DNA of 64,000 nt from DATKRB01 sp963794215 (lineage in GTDB: Bacteria > Actinomycetota > Acidimicrobiia > Acidimicrobiales > RAAP-2): positions 248,001 through 312,000 of the forward strand of contig CAWCCQ010000007.1 in assembly GCA_963794215.1 (NCBI GenBank). The letters run 5' to 3'. Under the pieces are notes generated by a model that worked only from the letters and a program-made list of their open reading frames with translations, did not search any database and was not told the origin of the DNA. The translations under genes and the position numbers were made by a program. Position 1 is the stretch's first letter. The number at the start of each line of letters is the position of its first letter. Shown one piece after another: positions 45,666 to 54,794 of the stretch.

Positions 45666-46544
45666 GTGGAGGACGACACTCGATGCCGAAGGCGATCCAG
45701 GGAAACGCCGGGCGAAAGCCTCGGCGGGCTCGACCCGCTGGGCCAGGCGGCCGCCGGGCTCGAGTACGAGGCCGGTCCCGTCTACGAGGGCAATACCCCG
45801 CTCTGGTACCGGTGGGGCCGCGGCGACACCTCCAATGCGCTGGCGTCGGTGGTCGGCGTCCTCATGGCGCTGTACCACCGCAAGAAGACCGGTGAAGGCG
45901 AGGCGCTCTGGACCTCGCTGCTGAACGCGACGGCCGTGGGGGGATCCGGCGCCTACGCCGACGCCAACGGCCAGCCCCCTTCGCTGCCCCGGTTCGACAA
46001 GCTACAGACGGGCCTCGGCGCCCTTTACCGCCTCTACGAGACCCAGAGTGGCTGGATCCAGGTGGCGGCCGTCGAGCCTCAGCACTGGCCGGCGTTCTGT
46101 CAGGTCATCGGGCGCACCGACCTCCTCGATGACCCCAGGTTCGCCACTCCAGCCGACAGGGCTGTCAACCGGGCGGCCCTCGAGGGCGAGATCGTCCCGA
46201 TCATCCGGAACGCAACGGCGCTGCAGTGGCGCCGCCGGCTGGACGCGGCAGGTGTTCCGAGCGAGATCGCGGTGGACACGATCGACGGCGAGACGCATCT
46301 CTTCGACAAGGAGCTGATCGACCTTGGCGTCGTAGCGGCCAACCCTCATCCTCAAAGCGGAGTGCTCCGTCAGGTCGGCCAGTTCGTGCTCTTCAGCGAT
46401 ACCCCTGGGCGCGTCGAAAGGGCTCCATGGCTGACGGGACAGCACACGGTCGAGTTGATGCGGGAGTTGGGCTACGAGGACGAGCAGATCGCCCTCCTGG
46501 CCAAGGATGGCGCCATTGCCTGCCCCGAGGGTGCTCTCGACTGA
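45666..46544 (+). CDS. Family III (CaiB/BaiF) CoA-transferase, N-terminally truncated
   Basis: The C-terminal two thirds of a class III CoA-transferase. GGLDPLGQAAAGLEYEAG corresponds to the segment just around the catalytic Asp, and ASVVGVLMALYHRKKTGEGE, LYRLYETQSGWIQVAA and TPGRVERAPWLTGQHTVELM are conserved. About 130-160 N-terminal residues that form the other half of the interlocked fold are missing. The first 25 residues (RCRRRSRETP) are unrelated junction sequence. GTG 45666 is only the first possible start. Probably non-functional or part of a rearranged gene. Confidence 0.8.
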   Translation: MEDDTRCRRRSRETPGESLGGLDPLGQAAAGLEYEAGPVYEGNTPLWYRWGRGDTSNALASVVGVLMALYHRKKTGEGEALWTSLLNATAVGGSGAYADANGQPPSLPRFDKLQTGLGALYRLYETQSGWIQVAAVEPQHWPAFCQVIGRTDLLDDPRFATPADRAVNRAALEGEIVPIIRNATALQWRRRLDAAGVPSEIAVDTIDGETHLFDKELIDLGVVAANPHPQSGVLRQVGQFVLFSDTPGRVERAPWLTGQHTVELMRELGYEDEQIALLAKDGAIACPEGALD

Positions 46545-46675
46545 GCCGGTACCGCGGCACTCGGGATCCCGGTACTCGCGGTTCGCTCGTTTGCACCATC
46601 GACGACGAGGTCTTCGCTTCGAAATTGGACTCGTGGCGTTTGCCGCAGTGGCCCGTCTCTCGCTACGGTCGACTC

Positions 46676-47101
46676 ATGAGCGAAACCCAGCCGATCATCG
46701 GCCCGCCCGTCCCCGTGCCCGATGAGCTCACCGAATTCTTCTGGGACGGCGTGGCCCAGGGAAAGCTGTTGATCTTGCGCTGCCACAACTGCGGCAAGTA
46801 CATCCACGAGCCGATGTCCCACTGCCGGTTCTGCCTGTCCACCGACTTGGCACCGAGCGAGGTGTCGGGCAAGGCACGACTCGACACCTTCACGATTGTG
46901 ATGCAGCCGTACCACCCCTTCTTTCTGTCGAAAGTGCCCTACAACCTTTCGATCGTCGAGCTCGAGGAGCAGCCGGGCTTGAAGATGGTGACCAATGTCG
47001 TCGACTGCGACAACGACTCGCTCGTAATGGGGATGCCCCTCGAGGTCACGTTCCGGGAGATCGCCGACGGCGTCACCCTGCCCCAGTTCAAGCCCCTCTG
47101 A
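46676..47101 (+). CDS. DUF35 OB-fold protein with zinc ribbon
   Basis: A 141-residue paralogue of the 8981-9400 protein. Zinc ribbon CHNCGKYIHEPMSHCRFC, then OB fold (ARLDTFTIVMQPYHPFF). Start chosen at ATG 46676 (MSETQPIIG); the longer upstream frame is out-of-frame sequence through the CoA-transferase. It lies 21 bp before the thiolase-like gene, the arrangement seen for Ltp-type enzymes that need a DUF35 partner. Confidence 0.9.
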   Translation: MSETQPIIGPPVPVPDELTEFFWDGVAQGKLLILRCHNCGKYIHEPMSHCRFCLSTDLAPSEVSGKARLDTFTIVMQPYHPFFLSKVPYNLSIVELEEQPGLKMVTNVVDCDNDSLVMGMPLEVTFREIADGVTLPQFKPL

Positions 47102-47122
47102 CTTTTTTGCGAAAGGATTCCC

Positions 47123-48307
47123 GTGTTCGAGAACTCGCGCCCAGTCGCTATCGTCGGTGTCGGATACTCCCAAGTGGGTCGCAAACTGGGACTCTCATAC
47201 CACGAGATGGCCCGACAGAGCGGTATGGCGGCCATGGCCGACGCCGGGATGACCCCGGCCGACATCAACGGCGTGTCGACCTGGACCGGGATGGGCGACA
47301 ACACTACCACCTTGGACTGCGAGGCCATGGGGCTCGGGTTCATGATGGGCTTCTCGCCGCTCGACTTCTACTACTCAGCCAATCTCTCACCTGCGTTCGT
47401 GGACCCGGCCGTGCATGCGGTGTCCGCAATCGCCTCGGGTCTCTGCGACACGGTGATGGCGTATCGCCTGATTCGCCAAATGCCCAGCAGCACCGACATG
47501 GCAAACCGCCGGGCCCAGCTTCCGCCCGAGCTCAGCGGCGCCTCAGGGCCCGCACAATGGGACGCGCCCTTCGGAGCTTCGGCCGCTGCAGCTGGCATCG
47601 GAGGACTGCAGATGCAGGCTCACATGTCGCGCTTCGGGACAACCGAGGAACAATTCGCCATCAATGCTGTCAACCAGCGCTACCACGCCTCGCTGAACGA
47701 AGACGCCCTGCTTCGTGACCCGCTTACCGTGGACGACTACCTGGCGTCCCGGTACGTGAGTAAGCCGGTCCGACTGTTCGATTGCGACTACCCATGCGAC
47801 GCCGGTAGTGCAGTCATCTTCACGACCCTGGAGCGGGCCCGTGACTGTGCCAAGCAGCCGGTGGTGGTGGAAGCCAGCACGCTCACGTCGATACGCAAGT
47901 TCGATATGAGCTTGCTCGAGAGCTTTACCGAGACCTCACCGGTCCACTGCGCTGAGAAGCTGTGGTCGAGGACCGACCTCCGCCCCACCGACGTGGACAC
48001 TGCTCAGCTCTACGACGGTTTTACCATCATCACGTTCCAGTGGCTCGAGGCCCTCGGGTTCTGCGGTCTTGGCGAGGCCGGCCCGTTCATCGAAGAGGGC
48101 CACACGCGTCTCGGGGGCAGCCTTCCGGTTAACACCGACGGCGGTGCATGCAACGTCGGACGTCGTCACGGTGCCAATTTCTGTATCGAAGCGGTCCACC
48201 AACTCCGGGGAGAGTCCGGCGTTCGCCAAGTTCCCGACGCGAAGGTTGCGGTATGGGCGAATGCAGTCGGCTGCTTCTCGGGGTCGATGCTGCTCCGCAC
48301 CGAGTAG
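47123..48307 (+). CDS. Thiolase/Ltp2-like protein lacking the nucleophilic Cys
   Basis: SCP-x thiolase-like protein, 394 residues, intact. PVAIVGVGYSQVGRKLGLSY, AAMADAGMTPADINGVSTWT, AQLYDGFTIITFQWLEALGF and GGSLPVNTDGGACNVGRRHG are Ltp-type blocks. Where thiolases carry the nucleophilic Cys it reads ANLSPAFVDPAV, so classical thiolysis is unlikely. A retro-aldolase function like Ltp2, with the adjacent DUF35 protein as partner, fits better (inference). GTG start after GAAAGGA. A bidirectional hairpin terminator follows. Confidence 0.9.
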   Translation: MFENSRPVAIVGVGYSQVGRKLGLSYHEMARQSGMAAMADAGMTPADINGVSTWTGMGDNTTTLDCEAMGLGFMMGFSPLDFYYSANLSPAFVDPAVHAVSAIASGLCDTVMAYRLIRQMPSSTDMANRRAQLPPELSGASGPAQWDAPFGASAAAAGIGGLQMQAHMSRFGTTEEQFAINAVNQRYHASLNEDALLRDPLTVDDYLASRYVSKPVRLFDCDYPCDAGSAVIFTTLERARDCAKQPVVVEASTLTSIRKFDMSLLESFTETSPVHCAEKLWSRTDLRPTDVDTAQLYDGFTIITFQWLEALGFCGLGEAGPFIEEGHTRLGGSLPVNTDGGACNVGRRHGANFCIEAVHQLRGESGVRQVPDAKVAVWANAVGCFSGSMLLRTE

Positions 48308-48390
48308 CGATTGCTGCGACCCCGTCAGGTAAACGGTCGTCACGAAACATCCCGTGTGCTGGGGCACCCGTGGCACGGTCGAGATCGAGA

Positions 48391-48441
48391 GCAAGACCCC
48401 TTCCCCTGCCCGCGGACGACGAGGAGGGGAAGGGGTCTTGC
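48391..48441. terminator. Perfect 17-bp stem bidirectional terminator
   Basis: GCAAGACCCCTTCCCCT (48391-48407) is exactly complementary to AGGGGAAGGGGTCTTGC (48425-48441), with a 17-nt loop. It lies between the convergent thiolase-like gene (stop 48307) and amidohydrolase (stop 48464). No strong T-run, but the stem is by far the most stable hairpin noticed in the window. Confidence 0.85.
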
Positions 48442-48463
48442 GCGCCGTCGTCGATCTGCGACG

Positions 48464-49600
48464 TTACAGGTGATACATACGCGAGACGTTGCCCGAGGCG
48501 ATCATCTCGACCTGGTCCTGGGGCAGGTCCTTGAAGTGCTCCTGCAGAATCTCCTGGCTACGAGGCCAGGTCGAGTCGGGGTGCGGGTAGTCCGTGGCCC
48601 ACATCAGATTCTCGATCCCGATCAGATCGAGTAGGCGGATTCCGGCCAGGTCCTGCTCGAAGGTGGCAGCCATGTTCCGGTGCCAGTAGAAACTCGGCTT
48701 CTCCGAGATCGCCTTCCCCGGGAAGGTATCCCACCCGTGGTTCTCGACCATGGTGTCGAGCCGCTCCAGCATGTAGGGGATCCATCCGATACCGGCTTCG
48801 ACCAGCACGACCCTCATGCCCGGCCAGCGCTCGAGGACGCCGCTCACGCACCAGTCGGCCACGCACTCGGCCATGAAGATCGGAGGCAGTGACTGGAAGA
48901 TGCCCTTGAAGGGTGTCGGGTCCTCGGGCATAACCGTGCCCATGAGGTAGCTGCTGCCACCGACGTGCATGCTGAGCGGCACGCCCGTTTCGGAGAGGAT
49001 CTCCCACAGTGGGTCGTACGAGGTGTCCCAGTACGGGGGTGCACCCGCCTCACGGGGGAGGAGCGGAAGGGCGAATGCCTTCCCATGGTCGGCTACCACC
49101 CGCTCGACCTCTGTGACGGCACTCTTGATGTCGAGGACGGGAAGGCTGTAGACCGGCATGAGGCGCTTCGGGTCGACCGACGCCCACTCTATGGAAGCCG
49201 AATTCACGGCCTGGGACACCAGCATGCGATCCGGAGGGTCGAGTGCCATCAACGATGCACCACCCGAGCCGACGTAGAGGATCTCGGCCTCCACGCCGTC
49301 GAGGTCCATGTCCTTGAGCCGTTCGATGGGGTCGGATTCCCCGGCGCGGCCGGCGGCTGGCCACGGGGCACCCTTGCCCATCGTCGGCATCATTGCGGCA
49401 ACGTCGGCCAGAGTCGATCGCTCTCCTTTCAGCTTGGCCTGGCTGGCCTTCTGTGGCTTGGCCTCGAGCATCGCTGCGGCATAGAAAGCCTCCGCCTTGA
49501 CCACCTTGTCCCGCAGTTTCTTCGGAAGATGTGGATGAACGAGTTCGTTCGGAATGGTGACGTGAGAATCGGCAGAGATGATCCGACGGCGATCGACCAT
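48464..49600 (-). CDS. Amidohydrolase-2 family metal-dependent hydrolase
   Basis: A 378-residue amidohydrolase closely paralogous to 30557-31663. RRIISADSHVTIPNELVHPH, MKDMDLDG-type LKDMDLDGVEAEILYVG, SMHVGGSSY, LVEAGIGWIPYMLERLDTM and TDYPHPDSTWP follow in order. AGGGGG precedes the ATG. It faces the DUF35-thiolase pair across the terminator and may work on the same compound class. Substrate unknown. Confidence 0.9.
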   Translation of the reverse strand: MVDRRRIISADSHVTIPNELVHPHLPKKLRDKVVKAEAFYAAAMLEAKPQKASQAKLKGERSTLADVAAMMPTMGKGAPWPAAGRAGESDPIERLKDMDLDGVEAEILYVGSGGASLMALDPPDRMLVSQAVNSASIEWASVDPKRLMPVYSLPVLDIKSAVTEVERVVADHGKAFALPLLPREAGAPPYWDTSYDPLWEILSETGVPLSMHVGGSSYLMGTVMPEDPTPFKGIFQSLPPIFMAECVADWCVSGVLERWPGMRVVLVEAGIGWIPYMLERLDTMVENHGWDTFPGKAISEKPSFYWHRNMAATFEQDLAGIRLLDLIGIENLMWATDYPHPDSTWPRSQEILQEHFKDLPQDQVEMIASGNVSRMYHL

Positions 49601-50341
49601 GAAACCCCCTCAGGTTCTGCGCAGCCCCTAGTAGCCACAAGTCGAAGCATACGCCCGCCGCCCTCGACACAGCGGGCCACCTGTCCAGCGCACGCGGTTC
49701 GCTCGTGAATCGAGAACCCGCATCATGATCATTTCCAGCAGCCCCGTGAGCGAGCGAGCGATCGAGACGTCAACTATCGCCAGCCGCCGAGCGGAGCTGG
49801 GCGGAAGGGCCCGGAGTCGGCGCCGCGCACTCCCGGGAGATCCCCGCTATCTCTGTGTTTCAAGATGAGGCCTCGAGGAGCTTCTTGAAGTTGGCAGGAG
49901 TCCATTCCATGCCGGTCTGGTTGTGTGTCTCTAACTGCCGAAGGCGCTCCTCCCCGACCGCCTCGAGGCGCGGGGCGTCGCAAAGGCGCCAGGTTTCCTC
50001 CACAACCGTCCGCCCTCGACCGGGCGAATGTGTATCCCCATTTGGCAGCCCCCTTCGCATCTGCCGAGGGCGGAGCAGTCGCGTCGCCGATGACTTCCCA
50101 CGCGAATTTCTCTGGGAGCATCAGCGACCGTCACCCGGATCCGACGCTGCCAGGTGCGATCTCCCGAGGCATTCGACCCGATGAAGAGGGCGCCAACTCC
50201 CCGTGATTCTCCTTCCCACGTGCCCCCGGTGCACTCGGGGCTGATCACCCATCCGGAGCATATCTGCAATGAATGCCTTGGTTTCGCCCGGCGGGACCTT
50301 GATCACGATGCGGGAATCTAAGCGGTCTGTCGACTACATCC
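49601..50341. other. About 740 bp, decayed coding remnants
   Basis: No intact gene. On the minus strand two plausible peptide remnants appear in different frames: IKVPPGETKAFIADMLRMG (about 50250-50306) and APRLEAVGEERLRQLETHNQ followed by EWTPANFKKLLEA (49860-50000). I cannot assign them to a family. They may come from one disrupted gene lying next to the insertion-sequence remnant. Confidence 0.35.
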
Positions 50342-50929
50342 AAGATCCCATGCATCGCCACTGTCGCCGGGTCGCCACCACGATGCTGGCCTGTGACCTC
50401 TTCCACGTCGACACGGTGCCGTTGCGCGGGATCGACGCCCTGTTTTTCATCGAGCTCGACACGCGGCGCGTGTATCTGCGTGGTGTGACGACCAACCCGG
50501 TAGGGGAGTGAGTGACCCAACAGGCCCGCAACCTGAGCTTCGTCCTCGCCGAGCGGATCGAGCCGATCAAGTCGCTTCTACGCGATCGGGATACCAAGTT
50601 CACCGCGAGCTTCGACGAAGTGTTCCGCGCCGAGGGCATCCGGATCATCCGCGCACCCATCCAGGCGCCTCGGGCCTACGCCTTCGCCGGAACCGTCCGA
50701 CGAGAGTGCACCGACCGGTTCCTCATCCTCCACCGTGGCCAGCTTCAACGCGTCTTGGTCGAGTTCGTCACTCATTACAACGAACATCGTCCCCATCGGG
50801 CTCTGGCTCAGTAAGCGCCGAATGCAATCGGGCAGTCGCCGTCACCGACGAGCGATCCCGATCCGGCCCGGCTGCGACGCACCGACATCCTCGGCGGCCT
50901 CATTCACGAGTACCGGCTCGTGGCATGAG
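50342..50929 (+). pseudogene. IS481-like transposase remnant (nonsense codon, lost catalytic Glu)
   Basis: Integrase-core transposase fragment. TTMLACDLFHVDTVPLR holds the first catalytic Asp and LLRDRDTKFTASFDEVF the second. VTTNPVGE is followed by TGA where relatives have Trp, then the same frame continues VTQQARNLSF. RAYAFAGTVRRECTD lacks about five residues including the third catalytic Glu (normally AFAERFV). HYNEHRPHRALAQ ends the core, and RRTDILGGLIHEY at about 50875-50920 is the C-terminus in another frame. The N-terminal HTH part is absent. Inactive. Confidence 0.8.
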
Positions 50930-50982
50930 CTGGCCGGATGGGGTTCTCGGCAGCCAAGGGTTGGCCGACCTCTGACGATCGG

Positions 50983-51837
50983 TCAGGCCGGAGCGACTTC
51001 TACCCGACCGTGGCGCAGGATGGTCGTATCGCCCGAGGTGGCTTCAAAAGCGTAGGCGTGATTGCCGTCGACGGTCGGTCCGACGTCGTAGACGGAGAGA
51101 TCGATATCGCGACCGGGGAACGCCGGCGCTGAGAAGCGCACCGCGACGCGACGGATGCGCCGGGGGTCGTCATCGGCGGCGAGGGCTATGAGGCCTCGGC
51201 TGGCTACGCCGAGCGTACAGAGACCCTGGTTGAACTTCTGTGGACGGCCGGACCGGACGGCCGCGTCGTCGTTCACGTGCATGGGGGAGCGGTCTCCGGA
51301 CGCCCCGGCATAGCGGAAAGTCTGGTCGCGGGTTGTCGCCAGGCTGATCGTTCCCATGGGCCGGGATCGGGCCTCCTCGGGGAAGGTGTGGTCAGCGAGG
51401 GTCGGGCCCTGGTTCCCGCCTTCGGCGTCGCCCTGCGCCAGGGAGGACCAGTACTGCTCGACGACGAGAGCACAGTCTTCGTCGGTGCTCATCAGTCGAA
51501 CAAAGACGTTCATGCCGGCCTTGCTCGTGACGACGGAGTACCGCTCCGCCGTGGTGTGCAGGTGCATGCCCGGCTCGATCGGCTTGCGGATGAACAGGTC
51601 GTGCTCTCCGTGCCCTCCGCCGCGACCCCCCGCCATCGCACCCGGCGGCATGGGCGGCACGGAGCGGAAGGCGTCGAACACCGGGACCACGGCGTAGGTC
51701 GGTGGCACGGCTCGGCCGTCCAGGTACAAAGTGTTCTCGTCGTTGATGGCCAGGGCAAAGGCGACGATCTCGTCGGGATCGCAATAGGCGGTGAACGGGC
51801 CTGCTAATACGCCCAGAGGAATCAAGGTGCTATCCAT
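50983..51837 (-). CDS. Double hot-dog MaoC-type enoyl-CoA hydratase 2
   Basis: A 284-residue R-specific enoyl-CoA hydratase, MFE-2 hydratase 2 type. The N-terminal pseudo-hot-dog (residues about 1-140) begins with YCDPDEIVAFALAIND; the C-terminal catalytic hot-dog contains RYAGASGDRSPMHVNDDAAV with the catalytic Asp/His pair, then FNQGLCTLGVASRGLI. It converts enoyl-CoA to (R)-3-hydroxyacyl-CoA, the substrate expected for the MFE-2-like SDR at 12285. It survives intact between insertion-sequence remnants and may have been moved away from its partners. Confidence 0.92.
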   Translation of the reverse strand: MDSTLIPLGVLAGPFTAYCDPDEIVAFALAINDENTLYLDGRAVPPTYAVVPVFDAFRSVPPMPPGAMAGGRGGGHGEHDLFIRKPIEPGMHLHTTAERYSVVTSKAGMNVFVRLMSTDEDCALVVEQYWSSLAQGDAEGGNQGPTLADHTFPEEARSRPMGTISLATTRDQTFRYAGASGDRSPMHVNDDAAVRSGRPQKFNQGLCTLGVASRGLIALAADDDPRRIRRVAVRFSAPAFPGRDIDLSVYDVGPTVDGNHAYAFEATSGDTTILRHGRVEVAPA

Positions 51838-52008
51838 AGTTCAGCAGCCTTGCACATGCGACGTGGGCCCTCGTGCGCCAGAGAAGTAGGCGGTCGGGGC
51901 CTACGGCTCGCCGGCTATGACCGGTACGAGGCCAAGGGTGCGCATGACTCGTATCGGTCCGGTCGTCTCCCTGACCCTGAATCGCCCCGGGTTCCGTGAC
52001 TACTCGGA

Positions 52009-52260
52009 CTATTGGGTGACCGCCTCGAGGGCGGCCTGTGTTTGACGGTAGTAGTCGGCTTCGAACTCTGCCGGTGTGACGTAGCTGTTGTCGTCGGTGA
52101 TCTCGCCGTTCAGTCGGCGGTGGTTGAACCGGTCGACGTAGCCGAGGGTGGCGAACTCGACATCGTCGAGACCCCTCCACGGTCCCTTCGGGTAGATGAG
52201 CTCCAACTTTGTAGATACCGTTGAATCTCTCGGCCATGGCGTTGATGCCCCTATATGTCA
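52009..52260 (-). pseudogene. IS3-family transposase C-terminal fragment
   Basis: INAMAERFNGIYK and, one base out of frame, LELIYPKGPWRGLDDVEFA, GYVDRFNHRRLNGEI, SYVTPAEFEADYYRQTQ: the C-terminal end of an IS3-type OrfB. NAMAE would be the region of the third catalytic Glu. The first two thirds of the gene are missing and the frame slips at about 52207. It abuts the IS110 remnant at 52258. Confidence 0.8.
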
Positions 52261-52940
52261 AGAAGCCGCTCGATAAGCCTGTTGGGTCCTGTGATCGGTC
52301 ATCACGCGCTGGTAGATCTCACGAGCCAGAAATCGTTTCAGGCACCGGACGATCTCCCGCTTGGGTAGACCTTCGGCGGTGCTCCGAGCGACATAGGCGA
52401 TGGTGGTCTCGTGGAAGCGCGTGCGCCCGATGACGGACCGGTAGAGCGCAGCGTTGGTCCGGCGTTGGCCTGGCGTTGGCCTGGCGGTGGTCACCGGCGG
52501 TAGAGCCGGTGCCGTCCGGTGGTCATGCCTGACGAGGCGGGTATCGGACAGGCTCCACAGAGCTTCGCAAACACCGCCTCGGAGTGGATCCGATCAGGAT
52601 TGTCGCAAGATGATGAGCATCTCGGCCGCAACATCGGGTCCGATGCCAAAGGCCTCTCGAAGGAGGGGAGCAGCCTCGGACGTCAGCGCATCGAGGAGGC
52701 GATCATTCTCGGCGGGCGATGGGCCGCAGCGTGCACTTCGCCGCGCCGATCGTCGAGGTGAGGGGGCCGTCCGGCGTAACGCGGCACAACGGGCCATGAG
52801 GGCCCGATCGCCAAGGGCTTCGAGCTCCTCACGCAGTTCAGGCGGAGCGTTCACGATGATCTGCTCAGGGTGATGATCACCGAAGTCTGGGCCTTCAGGG
52901 CAGTGTCTCGGGCCACCTTGATCTGGCGGATCATCTCGAG
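52258..52940 (-). pseudogene. IS110-family transposase remnant
   Basis: Fragments in several minus-strand frames make up the middle and C-terminal parts of an IS110 transposase: IRQIKVARDTALKAQTS (about 52890-52935), NAPPELREELEALGDRALMA (52855 down), a shifted NPDRIHSEAVFAKLCGACPI and PASSGMTT (about 52520-52600, the Ser-containing PASSG block), then RTNAALYRSVIGRTRFHETT to KREIVRCLKRFLAREIY. At least two frameshifts, and the N-terminal DEDD domain was not found. Inactive. Confidence 0.8.
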
Positions 52941-53225
52941 TGACCGTCTCCCGCCTTCGGGAAATTGATCTTTTCAGGAAGTAGAGCCGGGCGTCGCACT
53001 TCTACTCGCTTGATGTGCTCCAGGCCAGCGCTACGGCTGACTCGGTAGTGAGCGCCAGCCGTCCTATTTGCTCTGACCGCAGTCGGCATTGAATCTGCCG
53101 CGGAAGTGTTCGACGACTGGGAGTGGCTCAGGTCGCTACTGAACTAGTGCCTCGCCTGCCAACGTTCGCCCGTTCCATACGACCTTCGAACGACCCATGA
53201 ACAACAACACGCTCCTAGGATCGGT

Positions 53226-53549
53226 ATGGTCTCCTGGGCCAGGAGAGATGTAGCCTCGAAGGCGGTGAAGCATGCTGATTCGACTGCACTTGGGGACCTC
53301 GAAGATCTACTCTCGGACCTCCGCGCCGTAGACGGTCTGGTGGAGCGAAAGTCAGGCATCTTCTACCGGCGCTCGCGGGCGTTCTTGCACTTCCATCAAG
53401 ACCCCAGCGGACTATACGCAGATGTCAGGTTGGACATGGACGGGGACTTCATCCGAATGCGGGTCAACACCATGGCCGAAAGGGCGTCGCTGCTGCGCGA
53501 GGTCACACGGTCGGTCTCTTCTATAAGCCATACGCCGCCCACGGAGTAG
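53226..53549 (+). CDS. Conserved hypothetical small protein
   Basis: A 107-residue protein with a compact alpha/beta core: LEDLLSDLRAVDGLVERKSG, IFYRRSRAFLHFHQDP, YADVRLDMDGDFIRMRVNT. It resembles a small actinobacterial family whose members read LEERKxGxFYRxSxAFLHFHED; function unknown. It overlaps the tail of the convergent DinB pseudogene by 29 bp. Confidence 0.7.
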   Translation: MVSWARRDVASKAVKHADSTALGDLEDLLSDLRAVDGLVERKSGIFYRRSRAFLHFHQDPSGLYADVRLDMDGDFIRMRVNTMAERASLLREVTRSVSSISHTPPTE

Positions 53550-53993
53550 GGAACTTCCTTCCCAGCGCCCGCACGTAGACGATCAACTGGCCGTGGTGGA
53601 GCGTCTCGTGTTGCGTCATGCGGTGAAGATGCTCGTCCACATCGACTGGGTCCCCGAACCAGTCGATGACCGTCTCTCAATCCAGGGTCTTGAGCGCGGT
53701 CCAGAGATCGTCGTCCGCGAGGTGAAGATAGGCAAGCAGGCCTGCCAAAGTATCGTCGCCGGCCCTCCTCCAAGGATCTCTGAACTGGATGTGCTCTGCA
53801 CTAAGAGCCGATACTCTAGGCGGCCCAGGTGCCGAAACTGCATCTCGAGTTTGCCCAAGCCTCCGCCCGGTGTGAAGGACAAATCGTCGTCGTCGAACGT
53901 CTCAAGCAGACCAAAGTCAACTCTCGGACGAAGTGCCAACGTCGGGCGAATCGGATGGCTGTCGAACTCTCCACAACGGAAGTCTGTCAGCAA
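53521..53993 (-). pseudogene. DinB/DUF664-type protein pseudogene
   Basis: Four-helix DinB-fold protein. GLGKLEMQFRHLGRLEYRL lies in one frame (53800-53900). The rest (HIQFRDPWRRAGDDTLAGLL, HLADDDLWTALKTLD) is shifted and then interrupted by TGA (about 53678) where relatives have Trp, continuing ETVIDWFGDPVDVDEHLHRM, TQHETLHHGQLIVYVRALG to TAG at 53521. The metal-ligand His residues (HRMTQHE, LHHG) are preserved. One frameshift and one nonsense codon. Confidence 0.75.
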
Positions 53994-54039
53994 TGGCGAT
54001 TCTGATGCCAGGCTCGAGAGTTGGCAACGTGAGGGTCGC

Positions 54040-54465
54040 GTCCACCACTTTGTGGGACCCGGGCTACTCGCTCTGCTCCCCTGGAACTACCCATCACAAA
54101 CTGGCGCAGGCCGGTATCAATCAGACTTTCCAGCCCGTCACCCACCAACGCGGCACGAGACCCTTCTCCGGTGAAGCCCTCATCGACGGCCGGCTGTACT
54201 CGCCGCTGCTTCCCCAAGACCTGAGAGACCTACCTTCTCCACCTCGCGACGCCTCGGAAGCCGAGAAGCTCGCCTACGAGGACAAGTTCAACCAGCGGGC
54301 CCGCTGGCGGATGGTCCGTCACCCGGGCCGGATGCCGACGGCGCCACCCGGTGGCGCTGGACTCCTTCGTTCTCGCTCGTCTCGAAGCACCATGAGACGA
54401 GCGAAGACCGTGCCGTTGGTATCCATCGACGAAGGATGCAAAGCCTGCAGCTCGGGGACGCTCAG
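54040..54465 (+). pseudogene. DDE transposase central fragment
   Basis: NQTFQPVTHQRGTRPFSGEA, LIDGRLYSPLLPQDLRDLPS, LAYEDKFNQRARWRMVRH and a Cys-containing SIDEGCKACSSGTLS match the middle of a large actinobacterial DDE transposase in which the segment LxDGRxYSPLxPxxLRDLPxPPR precedes RARWRxVRH. There is neither start nor end; it joins directly onto an alpha/beta-hydrolase tail at about 54465. Family assignment is from memory of similar sequences. Confidence 0.5.
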
Positions 54466-54790
54466 CGCCATGGCAGTCGATTTTGTCAACCATTTCGCCG
54501 CTGATGTTGACCGGGTGAGGGAGAAGGTGATGTATGCCGTACAGCAGCCGCTGGCGGCCACTGCTTTCAACTACGTGATCACCGTGCCGGCCTGGAGATC
54601 GCTGCCCTCGTGGTAGATCGTGGCTACCAACGACCAAGCCATCCCGCCTGATGCCGAGCGCATGTTCGCGAAGCGGATGGGCGCGACCGTCGTAGAGGTC
54701 CCGTCGAGTCACGTGGCGGTGGTCTCGCACCCTGGCGAGGTCGCACGATTGATTCAAATGGCTGCTGAGACGTGCTCAGCACCAAATTGA
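54466..54790 (+). pseudogene. Alpha/beta hydrolase 3' fragment with nonsense codon
   Basis: The C-terminal third of an EstC-like alpha/beta hydrolase: VDFVNHFAADVDRVREKVMY, QQPLAATAFN, AWRSLPSW, a TAG at 54614-54616 (relatives have Tyr), then in the same frame IVATNDQAIPPDAERMFAKR and VEVPSSHVAVVSHPGEVARL to TGA 54788-54790. The acid (ND) and the catalytic His (SSHV) are recognisable; the nucleophile half is gone, replaced upstream by transposase sequence. Confidence 0.75.
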
Positions 54791-54794
54791 GGGC

